NCBI GenBank assembly: GCA_947259215.1
Contig: CAMYLJ010000001.1
Location: 1 to 64,000, forward strand
Length of the DNA stretch: 64,000 nucleotides
From: an uncultured delta proteobacterium
GTDB lineage: Bacteria; Myxococcota_A; UBA9160; JAFDET01
Reading direction: 5' to 3'
Of the stretch, positions 7,961-15,681 are shown piece after piece; the stretch's first letter is position 1, and the number at the start of each line of letters is the position of its first letter. A model generated the notes under the pieces. That model ran no database searches, had not been told where the DNA came from, and saw nothing but the letters and a program-made list of their open reading frames with translations. Position numbers and translations under genes: made by a program.

Positions 7961-9613
7961 ATGACACAAGCGCTCGACCATCTGCTCCGCGAACACCCCG
8001 TGGGCCTGCTCTTCGTCGTGCTGGCCGTGGGCTACCTGATCGGGAAGACCCGCATCCGCGGCTTCGAGCTTGGCTCGGTCACCGGGGTGCTCTTCGCCGG
8101 GCTCGTCTTCGGGCACCTCGGCTACGAGATCCCGGCGAACGCCAAGACCTTCGGGTTCGTGCTCTTCATCTTCTCCGTTGGCTTCCAGGCGGGGCCCAGC
8201 TTCTTCGAAGTGGTGCGGCGCGACGGGGCCCGCTACTTCGTCCTGGCGATGGTAGTGGCCGCGACCGGCTTCGCGTTGACGGCCTGGCTCGCGGGGCTGC
8301 TCGAGTTCCCGGCCGGGATCTCGGCAGGCTTGCTGGCGGGCGCGATGACGACCACGCCCACCCTGGCGGCCGCCCAGGACACCCTGCAGTCCGGAACGGT
8401 CGCGCTGCCCGACGGGATGACCGCGGCGGACGCCGTGCGCAACGTCGGCTCGGCCTACGCCATCACCTACCTCTTCGGGCTGGTCGGGCTCATCGTCATC
8501 ATCCGCACGCTGCCGGGCGTGCTGGGCATCGACCTGGCTGCGGAGGCCGAGAAGGAAGGCGGTGAGGAGATCCCGCCGGCTCCGGGCGAGCGCATCTCGG
8601 TGCGCGCGTTTCGCGTCGAGGTCGACGAGCTGGTGGGCATCCCCCACCGCGAGCTGAAGAACCGCGTCCCGGACAGTGCCGCGCTCCTCGGGATGCAACG
8701 CGGAGGCGAGCGGGTCGAGATCGACGACGACACCACCTTGCAGATCGGCGACGAGATCCTGCTGGTGGCCAAGCTCGACCGCTTCGTCGAGACGCCCCGC
8801 ACGGTGGGAACCGAGATCGCCCACTCCGCCCTGCTGGAGGCGGAGCCCGAGTCCGTCCAGATCGTCGTTACCCGGCGGGACGCCGTGGGCCTCAGCCTCG
8901 GCGAGCTGGGCGTGACGCAGAACTACGGTTGCTTTCTCACGGGCCTGTCGCGCCTCCAGGTGGATCTGGGCAGCGAGCCCACGCTTGCGCTCCAGCGCGG
9001 GGACGTGCTCTCGGTGACCGGGCCGCCCGCCAACGTGGAGAAGCTCGGGGAGCGCCTCGGCCATCTGGAGCGGCCCATGATCGAGACGGACCTGCTGACG
9101 CTCGCCGTGGGGATCGCAGCGGGGATCGCGCTGGGCACGCTCTCGGTCTCGATCGGGGGCCTCTCCATCGGGCTCGGGACGGCAGGCGGGCTCCTCACCA
9201 CGGGTCTCGTGATCGGTTGGCTGCGCTCGGTGCACCCCACGTTCGGGCGCATTCCCGGCGCGGCGCGCTGGCTCTTCATGGAGCTGGGCCTGCAGATGTT
9301 CATGGCCGCCGTGGGGGTGTCCGCCGGGAGCGGCATCGTGGAGACGTTGCTCGACGTGGGTCCCAGCCTCGCGCTGTGCGGCATCGTGGTCACCGCGCTG
9401 CCGGTGGCCGCAGGCTGGATCGTCGGCCGCTGGATGGGTCTCAACCCCGCCGTCCTGCTCGGCGCCATCACCGGCGCCATGACCAGCGGGGCGGCCCTCT
9501 CGGTTGTCAACTCGGCGGCGCGGAGCTCGGTTCCGGCACTCGGCTACACCGGCGCCTACGCCTTCGCGAACGTCATCCTGACCATCGCCGGCACGCTGAT
9601 CGTACGCCTGTGA
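7961..9613 (+). CDS. AspT/YidE-type transporter with TrkA-C domains
   Basis: A 550-residue inner-membrane protein with the aspartate:alanine exchanger (AAEx) layout. There are about five N-terminal helices with FSVGFQAGPSFF and AGAMTTTPTLAAAQD. A cytosolic region of two RCK_C/TrkA-C-like domains follows (about residues 215-370; ELVGIPHRELKNR, VGLSLGELGV). A second helix bundle ends with GAITGAMTSGAALSVVN. The two GA(M/I)T-containing segments are the family's repeated pore motifs. Family members exchange amino acids or dicarboxylates; the substrate here is unknown. The stop overlaps the GTG of the porin gene, suggesting an inner-plus-outer membrane uptake pair. Confidence 0.8.
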   Translation: MTQALDHLLREHPVGLLFVVLAVGYLIGKTRIRGFELGSVTGVLFAGLVFGHLGYEIPANAKTFGFVLFIFSVGFQAGPSFFEVVRRDGARYFVLAMVVAATGFALTAWLAGLLEFPAGISAGLLAGAMTTTPTLAAAQDTLQSGTVALPDGMTAADAVRNVGSAYAITYLFGLVGLIVIIRTLPGVLGIDLAAEAEKEGGEEIPPAPGERISVRAFRVEVDELVGIPHRELKNRVPDSAALLGMQRGGERVEIDDDTTLQIGDEILLVAKLDRFVETPRTVGTEIAHSALLEAEPESVQIVVTRRDAVGLSLGELGVTQNYGCFLTGLSRLQVDLGSEPTLALQRGDVLSVTGPPANVEKLGERLGHLERPMIETDLLTLAVGIAAGIALGTLSVSIGGLSIGLGTAGGLLTTGLVIGWLRSVHPTFGRIPGAARWLFMELGLQMFMAAVGVSAGSGIVETLLDVGPSLALCGIVVTALPVAAGWIVGRWMGLNPAVLLGAITGAMTSGAALSVVNSAARSSVPALGYTGAYAFANVILTIAGTLIVRL

Positions 9614-10956
9614 CCGGACGGTCTACATGGCGAGCGCTCCTCGGCATCGGGGCCGGGCTCTCGCTCCTGTGGGCCCTGCCCGGCGGCGCAGCCGAACGGG
9701 AGCTGGAGGAGGGGCCGGCACCCAGCTCCGCCGACGAGATCCGGACGCCCCTGATGGGCCCGCTGGCGCGCGCCCGCAAGGAGCCGCGCTTCCCCTGGGT
9801 CCGGCAGCAGCTCCAGAAGCTGCCGCCCTTCTTCGCGGACACCCAGCTCGAGGGACGCCCGCGCACGTTCTACCTGCGCAAGGACCGCACGACCGACGAA
9901 CTGAGCGAAGCCTGGGCGGCCGGCGGATCCATCTACTACCGCTCGGGCTGGCTGAGGGACACGTTCGCGGTGGAGGCCGAGGGATTCACGTCGCAGCCGC
10001 TCGTCGCCCCGGACGACCGCGACGGCACCCTGCTTCTCGCCCCGGGCCAGGAGGGATACAGCGTCCTGGGTCTGGCGAACGCGCAGCTTCGTTACAAGGG
10101 TGTCGTCCTCACAGGATACCGACAGTACCTCGGCCTGCCCTACGTGAACCGGCAGGACAACCGGATGACCCCGAACACCTTCGAGGCGCTCACGCTCCAG
10201 AAGCTGGAAGGCCGCTTCCGCTTCTCGACCGGCTACGTCTGGTCCATCAAGGAGCGCAACGCCGACGAGTTCATCAGCATGGGCGAGACGGCGGGCGCGA
10301 CGAAGGACCGCGGGCTCGCCTACGCCGCCGCCGGCTGGCGGCCCGACGACGATTTCCACGCCGGGGCGAGCTTCGGGATCGTGCCCGGCCTGCTGGCCGG
10401 TGCCTACGCGGAGGCCCACCGGACCTTCGCGCTGCGCGACGAAATAAGCCTGCGAATCGACGCCCAGTTCTCCTACCAGGACGGCGACGAGCGCACCAGC
10501 CAGGGTGCCTTCGAGACCTGGAACCTGGGCGTTCGGGCCTCCACCAACTGGCAGGGGGCCGTCTTCCGGCTGGGCTTCAGCATCACCGGCGACGACGCCG
10601 GGATCTTCAACCCCTTCGGCAGCAATCCCAGCTACGTGGACCTGATGCAACGCACCTTCACCCAGGCGGACGAGAAGGCGCTCCTGGTGAGCGTTTCCTA
10701 CGACTTCTCCGAGCTCGGTGTCTCAGGGCTGTCCGCGATCCTGAACTTCGTCGAGGCCTGGGACGGGCGCGTGCTCGGCGTCCGGGACGACGCGCGGGAG
10801 CTCGACCTCACCATCGACTACAAGATCCCCGAGGGCTTCGGTTTCTACGAGGGGCTGTGGCTGCGGCTCCGCGCCGCCTGGCTCAGCGAAGAGGCGACGG
10901 ACAAGAACGGCACCGACGTCCGGGTGATCCTCCGCTACGACTTCCCGGTGCTCTGA
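9610..10956 (+). CDS. OprD-like outer-membrane porin
   Basis: A 448-residue protein starting at GTG 9610, with a signal peptide (LLGIGAGLSLLWALPGGAAE). The rest alternates polar and hydrophobic residues as in a beta-barrel, with many aromatic girdle residues and the OprD-type features TFYLRKDR, NAQLRYKGVVLTGYRQY and a C-terminal strand ending DVRVILRYDFPVL. OprD-family porins admit basic amino acids, peptides or small organic acids. The 4-bp overlap with the AspT-type transporter implies joint expression and probably a shared substrate. Confidence 0.7.
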   Translation: MTGRSTWRALLGIGAGLSLLWALPGGAAERELEEGPAPSSADEIRTPLMGPLARARKEPRFPWVRQQLQKLPPFFADTQLEGRPRTFYLRKDRTTDELSEAWAAGGSIYYRSGWLRDTFAVEAEGFTSQPLVAPDDRDGTLLLAPGQEGYSVLGLANAQLRYKGVVLTGYRQYLGLPYVNRQDNRMTPNTFEALTLQKLEGRFRFSTGYVWSIKERNADEFISMGETAGATKDRGLAYAAAGWRPDDDFHAGASFGIVPGLLAGAYAEAHRTFALRDEISLRIDAQFSYQDGDERTSQGAFETWNLGVRASTNWQGAVFRLGFSITGDDAGIFNPFGSNPSYVDLMQRTFTQADEKALLVSVSYDFSELGVSGLSAILNFVEAWDGRVLGVRDDARELDLTIDYKIPEGFGFYEGLWLRLRAAWLSEEATDKNGTDVRVILRYDFPVL

Positions 10957-11082
10957 GGGGCATCCGCGCAGCTCGCGAGTCCGACTCCCTGCCGAGCAAG
11001 CGACCCCCGAGCTTCCGATGGTTGTGCGACCTCTGCGCAGCGGACGCTGCAACGAGCGTGCGCCGGACCGTCCGCTGCAAAG

Positions 11083-11102
11083 GTGAATCGGATCCGATTC
11101 AC
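11083..11102. repeat. 20-bp perfect palindrome
   Basis: GTGAATCGGATCCGATTCAC reads the same on both strands. It follows a 9-bp inverted repeat (11037-11045 and 11070-11078). It could be an operator or an element end; no gene start is close enough to decide. Confidence 0.6.
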
Positions 11103-11376
11103 GGGCGGCCGGCCATTTCGTCGACCATCCATCGGAATCCCTGCGGAGGCAGGTGCTTAGGCCGCAGCAGACTTGCCCTTATCTTGCCGTAAGCCGATCC
11201 CGCCGGGGACACCCGTTCTCTGCAATCGAATGCGTTTCCGTGTCTTCCACCAAAGTGCCGTAGGCAGAGCAATCGCCCGTCCAACTGGTTGCCAATCAGG
11301 CGGAGGCCGAGCCCCAATGATCTGCGCCCTGGCTGCATTGGGGTGCCGACACACGCACTTCGGCCCGGCGCGATCG

Positions 11377-11400
11377 GTTGCAGGACACTTGTCCTGCAAC
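11377..11400. repeat. 24-bp palindrome with 2-bp centre
   Basis: Arms GTTGCAGGACA and TGTCCTGCAAC flank the dinucleotide CT. No neighbouring coding start lies within 400 bp, so a simple operator role is doubtful. Confidence 0.6.
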
Positions 11401-11905
11401 CCGCGAGTATTCCCTCTCGATAGTCAGCGATAACGCGCACCTACGCAGATGTGTCCTGCCTCTTTATCTTGCTTTCGCACGACTGTGCTGCACGCCGCTA
11501 CCGCCCCTCACTTCAACAGACTTTGTTCTCGCCAACTGCTTGCCACCGAGCTGCCGTTCACGCTTGCTTGCTGGTGCCGAGCGCGCGCCGGCCTCATACA
11601 AAGCGAGCGTCCGTCAAGCTGCCGAGCAGCGTGCAGAGCGCCTGCAGCGAAGGCGCCGAGAGCGCTGTCGGACCGCCCCGTGATTCGGCGGTCGTTGGCT
11701 CGACCAGGGCCACCAAGAGCTGACGATCCACGCGTTCTGACGTGCCGTCTCGAGTGTCCAACCGCACGGGGAACGGCCCCCTGCCCCGCTAGCGGACCCG
11801 CTCCGCGCCGTGCCGTCCGTCGGCACGGCGATTGCTGTTGAGGCGCTCCAAGACCCCTCCCGGACCCGGTTATCCGCGCCGCTCGCCGCGAGCGAGGGGG
11901 GTCCG

Positions 11906-13210
11906 ATGGGGCACCGGGGCCAGTTCGCTTCCCACGCAGCTGCCGTGCATGCTATGGCCTGGCTGGAGATGGGCGACTTCGGGGCGGTCAGGCGGCACAA
12001 GGACGGCCGCATCTACGTCGAGCTTCCCAAGGCGGGTGGCGGCGAGCGCCGGATCTGGTCGCAGCCCGTGCCGGGCGGCCGCATGCCGTGGAGCGAGGAG
12101 AGCGCGAACCGCGCCCTCGAGCTGATCCGCTCGCGCATCGCCCAGGGCGCGACCGTCGACGAGGCGATGGCGATCTTCCTGCCCTCCGGCCACGCCATCA
12201 ACCTGGTGCTCGCGCGCGCGGAGCACTGGCTGGCCGTGAAGCGGCGCGAAGCCGACGCGGGCGACCGCAGCCCCACCTACGTGCGCGAGCTCGAGCGCTA
12301 CCTGGGGCCGAACGGGCACTTCTCGTGGTGGGCCGGGCGCAGCATCCACGAAGTGAGCTACGCGGCGCTCGAGGACTGGTCGCACTGGCTGGCCGACCGC
12401 GGGCTCTCGCCGAAGACGCGCTGGAACGTCCTGGCGGCCTTCCGCTCGTTCCTGGGCTGGCTCTACCGCCGCGAGGAGGTCCGCGAGCTGCCGCGGGAGT
12501 ACCCGTGGCCGAAGCCGCCGGAGCGGACGCCGGCGCCGCTCTCGGCGCGCACCCAGGACGAGATCCTCGACGCGATCCCCGAGGACCGCCGCGGGATCTA
12601 CCTGGCCATGGCGCTGATGGGCCTGCGGCCGGGCGAGGCCGTGGCCCTCGACGTGGCCGACTACCACGACGGCTGGCTCACGGTGAGCAAGGCGCGCAAG
12701 GGGGATCGCCTGGACTCGCCGATCCGCTCGACGAAGACCGGCAAGGTGAAGCGGCTGCCGGTACCGCTTCCGCTCCAGGAGTGGATCGAGGAGTACGTCG
12801 AGCGCGAGGGGCGCCTGCGGGCCGAGCCCCTCTTCACGGTCCCCTGGAGCGGCCGCGGGATCCGGCCTCGCGGCCGTTGGTCCGGGACGAGCCTGCGCCG
12901 CACCTGGGTCGAGGCCTGCGAGCGCGTGGGCGTCAAGGTGAGCCTCTACGCGGGCACCAAGCACACCTTCGCCACGGACGCGGCGGCCCGCGGCGTCTCC
13001 GAGCGCGCCCTCCAGACCTTCCTCGGCCACGCCGACGTGCGCTCCACGCGGCGCTACGCGCGCCTGGCCGACGGGGCTCTCCTGGAGGTGCTGCGCCCGC
13101 CGCGGGGCGCGGACCGGGCGCGGGGCGCGAGAGCGCCGAAAAAAGACCAGCAATTCCGGAAGGTTGGTGGTGGAGGCGGCGGGAATCGAACCCGCGTCCG
13201 ATCGGCTTAA
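11906..13210 (+). CDS. Tyrosine recombinase (integrase) of the left ssrA element
   Basis: A 434-residue site-specific recombinase. ATG 11906 is chosen because AGGGGG lies 5 bases upstream. It has an N-terminal arm-binding-like region, a core-binding SAM-like domain (about residues 105-200; SPKTRWNVLAAFRSFLGWL) and a catalytic domain. Box I arginine is in MGLRPGEAVAL. Box II reads AGTKHTFAT, where most relatives have HxLRH. LGHADVRSTRRYARL supplies the last histidine and the nucleophilic tyrosine. The reading frame runs through the 33-bp ssrA core (13168-13200), so its last residues (GGGGNRTRVRSA) are encoded by the attachment site. It is clearly related to the second integrase. Confidence 0.85.
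   Translation: MGHRGQFASHAAAVHAMAWLEMGDFGAVRRHKDGRIYVELPKAGGGERRIWSQPVPGGRMPWSEESANRALELIRSRIAQGATVDEAMAIFLPSGHAINLVLARAEHWLAVKRREADAGDRSPTYVRELERYLGPNGHFSWWAGRSIHEVSYAALEDWSHWLADRGLSPKTRWNVLAAFRSFLGWLYRREEVRELPREYPWPKPPERTPAPLSARTQDEILDAIPEDRRGIYLAMALMGLRPGEAVALDVADYHDGWLTVSKARKGDRLDSPIRSTKTGKVKRLPVPLPLQEWIEEYVEREGRLRAEPLFTVPWSGRGIRPRGRWSGTSLRRTWVEACERVGVKVSLYAGTKHTFATDAAARGVSERALQTFLGHADVRSTRRYARLADGALLEVLRPPRGADRARGARAPKKDQQFRKVGGGGGGNRTRVRSA
13168..13200. repeat. ssrA attachment-site copy between two tandem elements
   Basis: A 33-bp exact copy of the tmRNA 3' end, from just before the T arm through the encoded CCA; it is identical to 23129-23161. The rest of tmRNA is absent here, so this is the recombination product and not a second ssrA. 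It lies at the end of integrase 1 and marks the left end of the 10-kb island. Confidence 0.9.
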
Positions 13211-13244
13211 CTAACTGATTTTATTTGACTTTTCTCCTTGAGAC

Positions 13245-13267
13245 ATGTTCCTCCAATGTTCCTCCAG
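13245..13267. repeat. Tandem TGTTCCTCCA motif near the left attachment copy
   Basis: Two direct TGTTCCTCCA units 11 bp apart, 45 bp from the att core. The same pair, with one base different, is at 23064-23086, between integrase 2 and its att core. Short direct repeats beside att cores are typical of integrase arm-type or directionality-factor sites. Confidence 0.55.
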
Positions 13268-13311
13268 CAGGTCGGTCGGGCCGGGTTGCGGCGGTCCTTC
13301 GCGGGCGAATC

Positions 13312-13358
13312 TGATATCAATAATTGACATCAACAAGCCGATATCATAGTTTGATATC
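13312..13358 (+). promoter_or_regulatory. hicA promoter with two palindromic operators
   Basis: TTGACA (13324-13329), 17 bp, then TAGTTT (13347-13352). The -35 box lies inside an imperfect palindrome TGATATCAA-TAA-TTGACATCA (13312-13332). The -10 box lies inside the perfect palindrome GATATCA-TAGTT-TGATATC (13340-13358). HicB antitoxins with a ribbon-helix-helix domain bind such operators to autorepress. The -10 box ends only 9 bp before the hicA ATG, so the transcript would be nearly leaderless. Confidence 0.65.
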
Positions 13359-13361
13359 TCG

Positions 13362-13625
13362 ATGAACAAGCGCCAGCGGCGCACGCTGACCCGGATCTTC
13401 GAGCGCCCCACCCGCTCGGATGTTCGCTGGGACGAGCTGGCGTCGCTGATGCGGGCACTCGGGGCGGAAGAGCACGAGGGCGCGGGCTCGCGGGTCCGCT
13501 TCGTCCTGGCTGGGTCGATCCTGAGCCTGCATCGCCCGCACCCGAAGCCCGAGCTCCGGAAGTACGCTGTCGAGGACGTGCGCGACTTCCTGGCGGAGCA
13601 CGGGATCGAACCGGGGGAGAACTGA
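13362..13625 (+). CDS. hicA: HicA-type mRNA interferase toxin
   Basis: An 87-residue protein of the YcfA/HicA double-stranded-RNA-binding fold: an N-terminal helix, WDELASLMRALGAEE, the strand SRVRFVLAGSILSLHRPHP with the expected catalytic histidine, then helix VEDVRDFLAEHGIEP. HicA toxins cleave mRNA and tmRNA until HicB binds them. This copy is slightly longer than minimal HicA at its N terminus. There is no Shine-Dalgarno sequence before ATG 13362, consistent with leaderless translation. hicB starts 1 bp after its stop codon. Confidence 0.85.
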   Translation: MNKRQRRTLTRIFERPTRSDVRWDELASLMRALGAEEHEGAGSRVRFVLAGSILSLHRPHPKPELRKYAVEDVRDFLAEHGIEPGEN

Positions 13626-13626
13626 G

Positions 13627-14019
13627 ATGGACACCATGGAATACAAGGGATACCGCGGAGCCGTCTGCTACTCGGCGGAGGATCGCCTCCTGCACGGCCG
13701 GATCCTGGGCATCGAGGACCTGGTGAACTTCGAGGGCGCCGAGGTCGAGGAGCTCGAGAAGGCCTTCCACGAGGCCGTCGACGACTACCTGGCGCTCTGC
13801 GAGAAGCTGGGGCGCGCGCCCGACCGGGAGTACTCGGGCCGGATCCCGCTCCGCATCGACGGCGCCCTTCACCGGCGTGTGGCCATCGCCGCGGACTCGG
13901 AGGCGAAGAGCGTCAACAGCTGGATCGCCGACGCGCTGGAGGCCGCGACGAAGCCTGGCCGGTCCGACGCTGCCAGAAGCCAGAAGAAGCGTCGCGCTGC
14001 TCGAAAGGCGACTGGCTGA
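13627..14019 (+). CDS. hicB: HicB-type antitoxin
   Basis: A 130-residue antitoxin. The N-terminal partial RNase H-like HicB domain shows YKGYRGAVCYSAEDRLLHGRI, EELEKAFHEAVDDYLALCEK and YSGRIPLRID. The C-terminal ribbon-helix-helix part (LHRRVAIAADSEAKSVNSWI) is the DNA-binding form that represses hicAB. A lysine/arginine-rich tail follows (SQKKRRAARKATG). It starts 1 bp after hicA. The toxin-antitoxin pair sits directly inside the attachment repeat and may stabilise the island. Confidence 0.88.
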   Translation: MDTMEYKGYRGAVCYSAEDRLLHGRILGIEDLVNFEGAEVEELEKAFHEAVDDYLALCEKLGRAPDREYSGRIPLRIDGALHRRVAIAADSEAKSVNSWIADALEAATKPGRSDAARSQKKRRAARKATG

Positions 14020-14148
14020 GCTGGCGCGATTCTCGCGCCATCACGCGCGTCGGGGCAAGGAGGTCTCGGGTGGCTGGTCCGAAACCTGGGGGCCGTTTCG
14101 GGCTCGCCAATACTCCCTCAACCATCACGCTGTGCGACCTTGATGAGA

Positions 14149-14243
14149 GAGCATAGATTCTTGGCTGCGTTCTTGGGCAGCGTCCGGTAAATCGATTTCG
14201 GTCAAATCGACGTAAGGTGAGGTAGATTCGCGCCCGCACCGGG
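14149..14243 (+). repeat. Island repeat, copy 1 of 3
   Basis: About 95 nt beginning GAGCATAG, with TTCTTGGCTGCGTTCTTGGG, then the hairpin TCGATTT-CGGTC-AAATCGA, then GTAAGGTGAGGTAGAT and a GCACCGGG end. It is nearly identical to copy 3 and shares most of its length with copy 2. It lies between hicB and the ECF sigma gene. Confidence 0.9.
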
Positions 14244-14278
14244 TCCGGCGCGTCCAGCTGGAACGCCGCTAGGCTCGT

Positions 14279-14977
14279 TCAGACCGCGCTTGCGATGCGG
14301 GCGAGCACGCGGGCGACGAGCGCGTCGCAGCGGCCGGCGCCGAAGCCGAAGGTCTCGCGGGCCGAGGCGCCGGCCAGGCGCTCCAGCTCCTCGCGCAGGC
14401 GGGCCCGGGCGCGGTGGAGCCGCGTCTTCACGGTGGCTTCGGGCAGTTCGAGGCAGGTTGCGACCGCCCGGGTGTCGAGGGCCTCCACCTCGCGCAGCAT
14501 GTAGACGGCCCGGTAGCGGGCTGGGAGCGCGTCGATCGCCTCGCCGAGGAGCCGCGCCAGCTCGCGGGCGGAGCTCTGGGCTTCCGGGCTGGCGTGTGCC
14601 GGGTGCGGCGGGGTCTGTGCCACCAGGTCCTCCTCGGGCCAGCCATCGAGTCCCACGAGCCGGGAGCTCCGCCGCAGGCGATCGAGGGCCTTGTTGATCG
14701 CGATCCGCACGAGCCAGGTGGACACCTGCGCGCGGCCCGCGAAGCCGTCCAGCTTCTGGAAGGCGGCCAGCCAGGCGTCCTGGAGCACGTCCTCCACCTC
14801 CGCCTCGTCGCGCAGGATCGAGCGCACGCTGCGGTAGAGGAGCTGGTTGTAGCGGCGCATCAGGATCTCGTAGAGCGCCGGCTCGCCGGCGAGCACGCGG
14901 GCGACGACCTCCGCATCGGAGAGGGCGTGGGCGGTGGCGGGAAGGGGCGGAAGCGGCTCCATGGGATCTCCGTGCAT
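14279..14977 (-). CDS. ECF-type RNA polymerase sigma factor
   Basis: A 232-residue extracytoplasmic-function sigma factor. Region 2 shows RYNQLLYRSVRSIL, VLQDAWLAAFQKLDGF and VSTWLVRIAINKALDRLRR at about residues 40-115. Region 4 shows ALPARYRAVYMLREVE and LPEATVKTRLHRARARL at about 160-205. No anti-sigma gene adjoins; a Cys-containing tail (FGAGRCDALVARVLARI) replaces it, a form seen in some ECF groups. ATG 14977 and ATG 14962 both have a GGAG site 5 bp upstream, so the start is ambiguous. It is divergent from the ferritin-like gene, with a shared symmetric ECF promoter region between them. Confidence 0.85.
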   Translation of the reverse strand: MHGDPMEPLPPLPATAHALSDAEVVARVLAGEPALYEILMRRYNQLLYRSVRSILRDEAEVEDVLQDAWLAAFQKLDGFAGRAQVSTWLVRIAINKALDRLRRSSRLVGLDGWPEEDLVAQTPPHPAHASPEAQSSARELARLLGEAIDALPARYRAVYMLREVEALDTRAVATCLELPEATVKTRLHRARARLREELERLAGASARETFGFGAGRCDALVARVLARIASAV

Positions 14978-14992
14978 GGCTTCTCCCGAATC

Positions 14993-15044
14993 GACGCACC
15001 AGCGCCGGAAAGGTTCCCGGGAACCTTTCGGGTCCTCCCCCGTC
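14993..15044. promoter_or_regulatory. Divergent, symmetric ECF-sigma promoters on a palindrome
   Basis: A 22-bp perfect palindrome at 15008-15029 (core GGTTCCCGGGAACC) presents a GGAAC -35 box on both strands. Plus strand: GGAAC 15020-15024, 16 bp, CGTC 15041-15044, reading into the ferritin-like gene. Minus strand: GGAAC 15013-15017, 16 bp, CGTC 14993-14996, reading into the sigma gene. GGAAC-N16-CGTC is the classic ECF promoter pattern, so the sigma factor probably activates itself and the operon opposite. Confidence 0.75.
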
Positions 15045-15093
15045 CGATGGTGGCGGCGTCCGCTGGAGGGCGCCAGAGCCTGGAGGAACTCCC

Positions 15094-15681
15094 GTGCGCA
15101 AGTCCCCTTCCGTATCTCCCACTGCTGCGCGTGTCTCCCGCCGGAGCCTGCTCGCGGGCGGCGGAGCCACCCTCTCGGCGGCGGCCATCGGGCTGCTCGC
15201 CGGGGCGCCGAGCCTGCTGGGCGCGCGCGCGGCGCGCGCTTCCGATCCGTCCGCGGACGCACGCATCCTGAACACCGCGCTGGCGGCCGAGCACGAGGCC
15301 GTGGCGGCCTACCAGGTGGGCGCCGAGAGCGGCCTCCTGGCCAAGGATGCGCTCGACCTCGCGGTCCAGTTCCAGGGCCATCACAAGGAGCACGCGGAGC
15401 TTCTCGCCAGGACGGTGCGTGCGCTCGGCGGCGCCCCGGCCGACCCGCGGTCCGAGTACGCCTTCCCGGTCGACCAGCTCCAGAGCCAGACGGACGTGCT
15501 GCGCTTCGCGGCCGGTCTCGAGAAGGGCGCGGTCAGCGCGTACCTGGGCGCCGTGCCGCTGTTCGGGAACCGCGACCTGGCGAAGGCCGCAGCGAGCATC
15601 CTCGGCGACGAGGCGATGCACTGGTCGGTGCTGCGCTACATCCTCGGGGAGAACCCGGTGCCGGTGGCCTTCGTCTCGTGA
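15094..15681 (+). CDS. Tat-exported ferritin-like domain protein
   Basis: A 195-residue protein with a twin-arginine signal (SRRSLLAGGG, then a hydrophobic run) and a four-helix ferritin-like domain. Likely metal ligands are in NTALAAEHEAVAAY, FQGHHKEHAELLA, GLEKGAVSAY and GDEAMHWSVLRY. It probably acts in the periplasm as a diiron protein, in peroxide or iron handling or an unknown redox step. GTG 15094 follows GGAGG by 7 bp. Its stop overlaps the cytochrome c start (GTGA), giving an operon under the predicted ECF promoter. Folding before Tat export fits a metal cofactor loaded in the cytoplasm. Confidence 0.8.
   Translation: MRKSPSVSPTAARVSRRSLLAGGGATLSAAAIGLLAGAPSLLGARAARASDPSADARILNTALAAEHEAVAAYQVGAESGLLAKDALDLAVQFQGHHKEHAELLARTVRALGGAPADPRSEYAFPVDQLQSQTDVLRFAAGLEKGAVSAYLGAVPLFGNRDLAKAAASILGDEAMHWSVLRYILGENPVPVAFVS

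Larger units (their letters stand above)
10957..11905. other. Gene-poor, palindrome-rich stretch before the first integrase
   Basis: About 950 bp without a credible coding frame; the frames present are short and lack neighbour-like codon use. GC is locally lower than in the flanking genes. Inverted repeats are dense: 11037-11078 (9-bp arms), 11083-11102 (20-bp perfect palindrome GTGAATCGGATCCGATTCAC), 11313-11344 (8-bp arms) and 11377-11400 (11-bp arms around CT). It looks like the interior or edge of a decayed mobile element on the left of integrase 1. Confidence 0.5.

Noticed and set aside
7793-9235. A 480-residue open frame on the minus strand
   Set aside because: It is antisense to the AspT-type transporter and has the Glu/Arg/Gly-rich composition of a GC-rich shadow, with no recognisable domain.
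13168-13200. A second tmRNA or a tRNA gene
   Set aside because: Only the final 33 bp of tmRNA are present, with no acceptor 5' strand, tag frame or pseudoknots.
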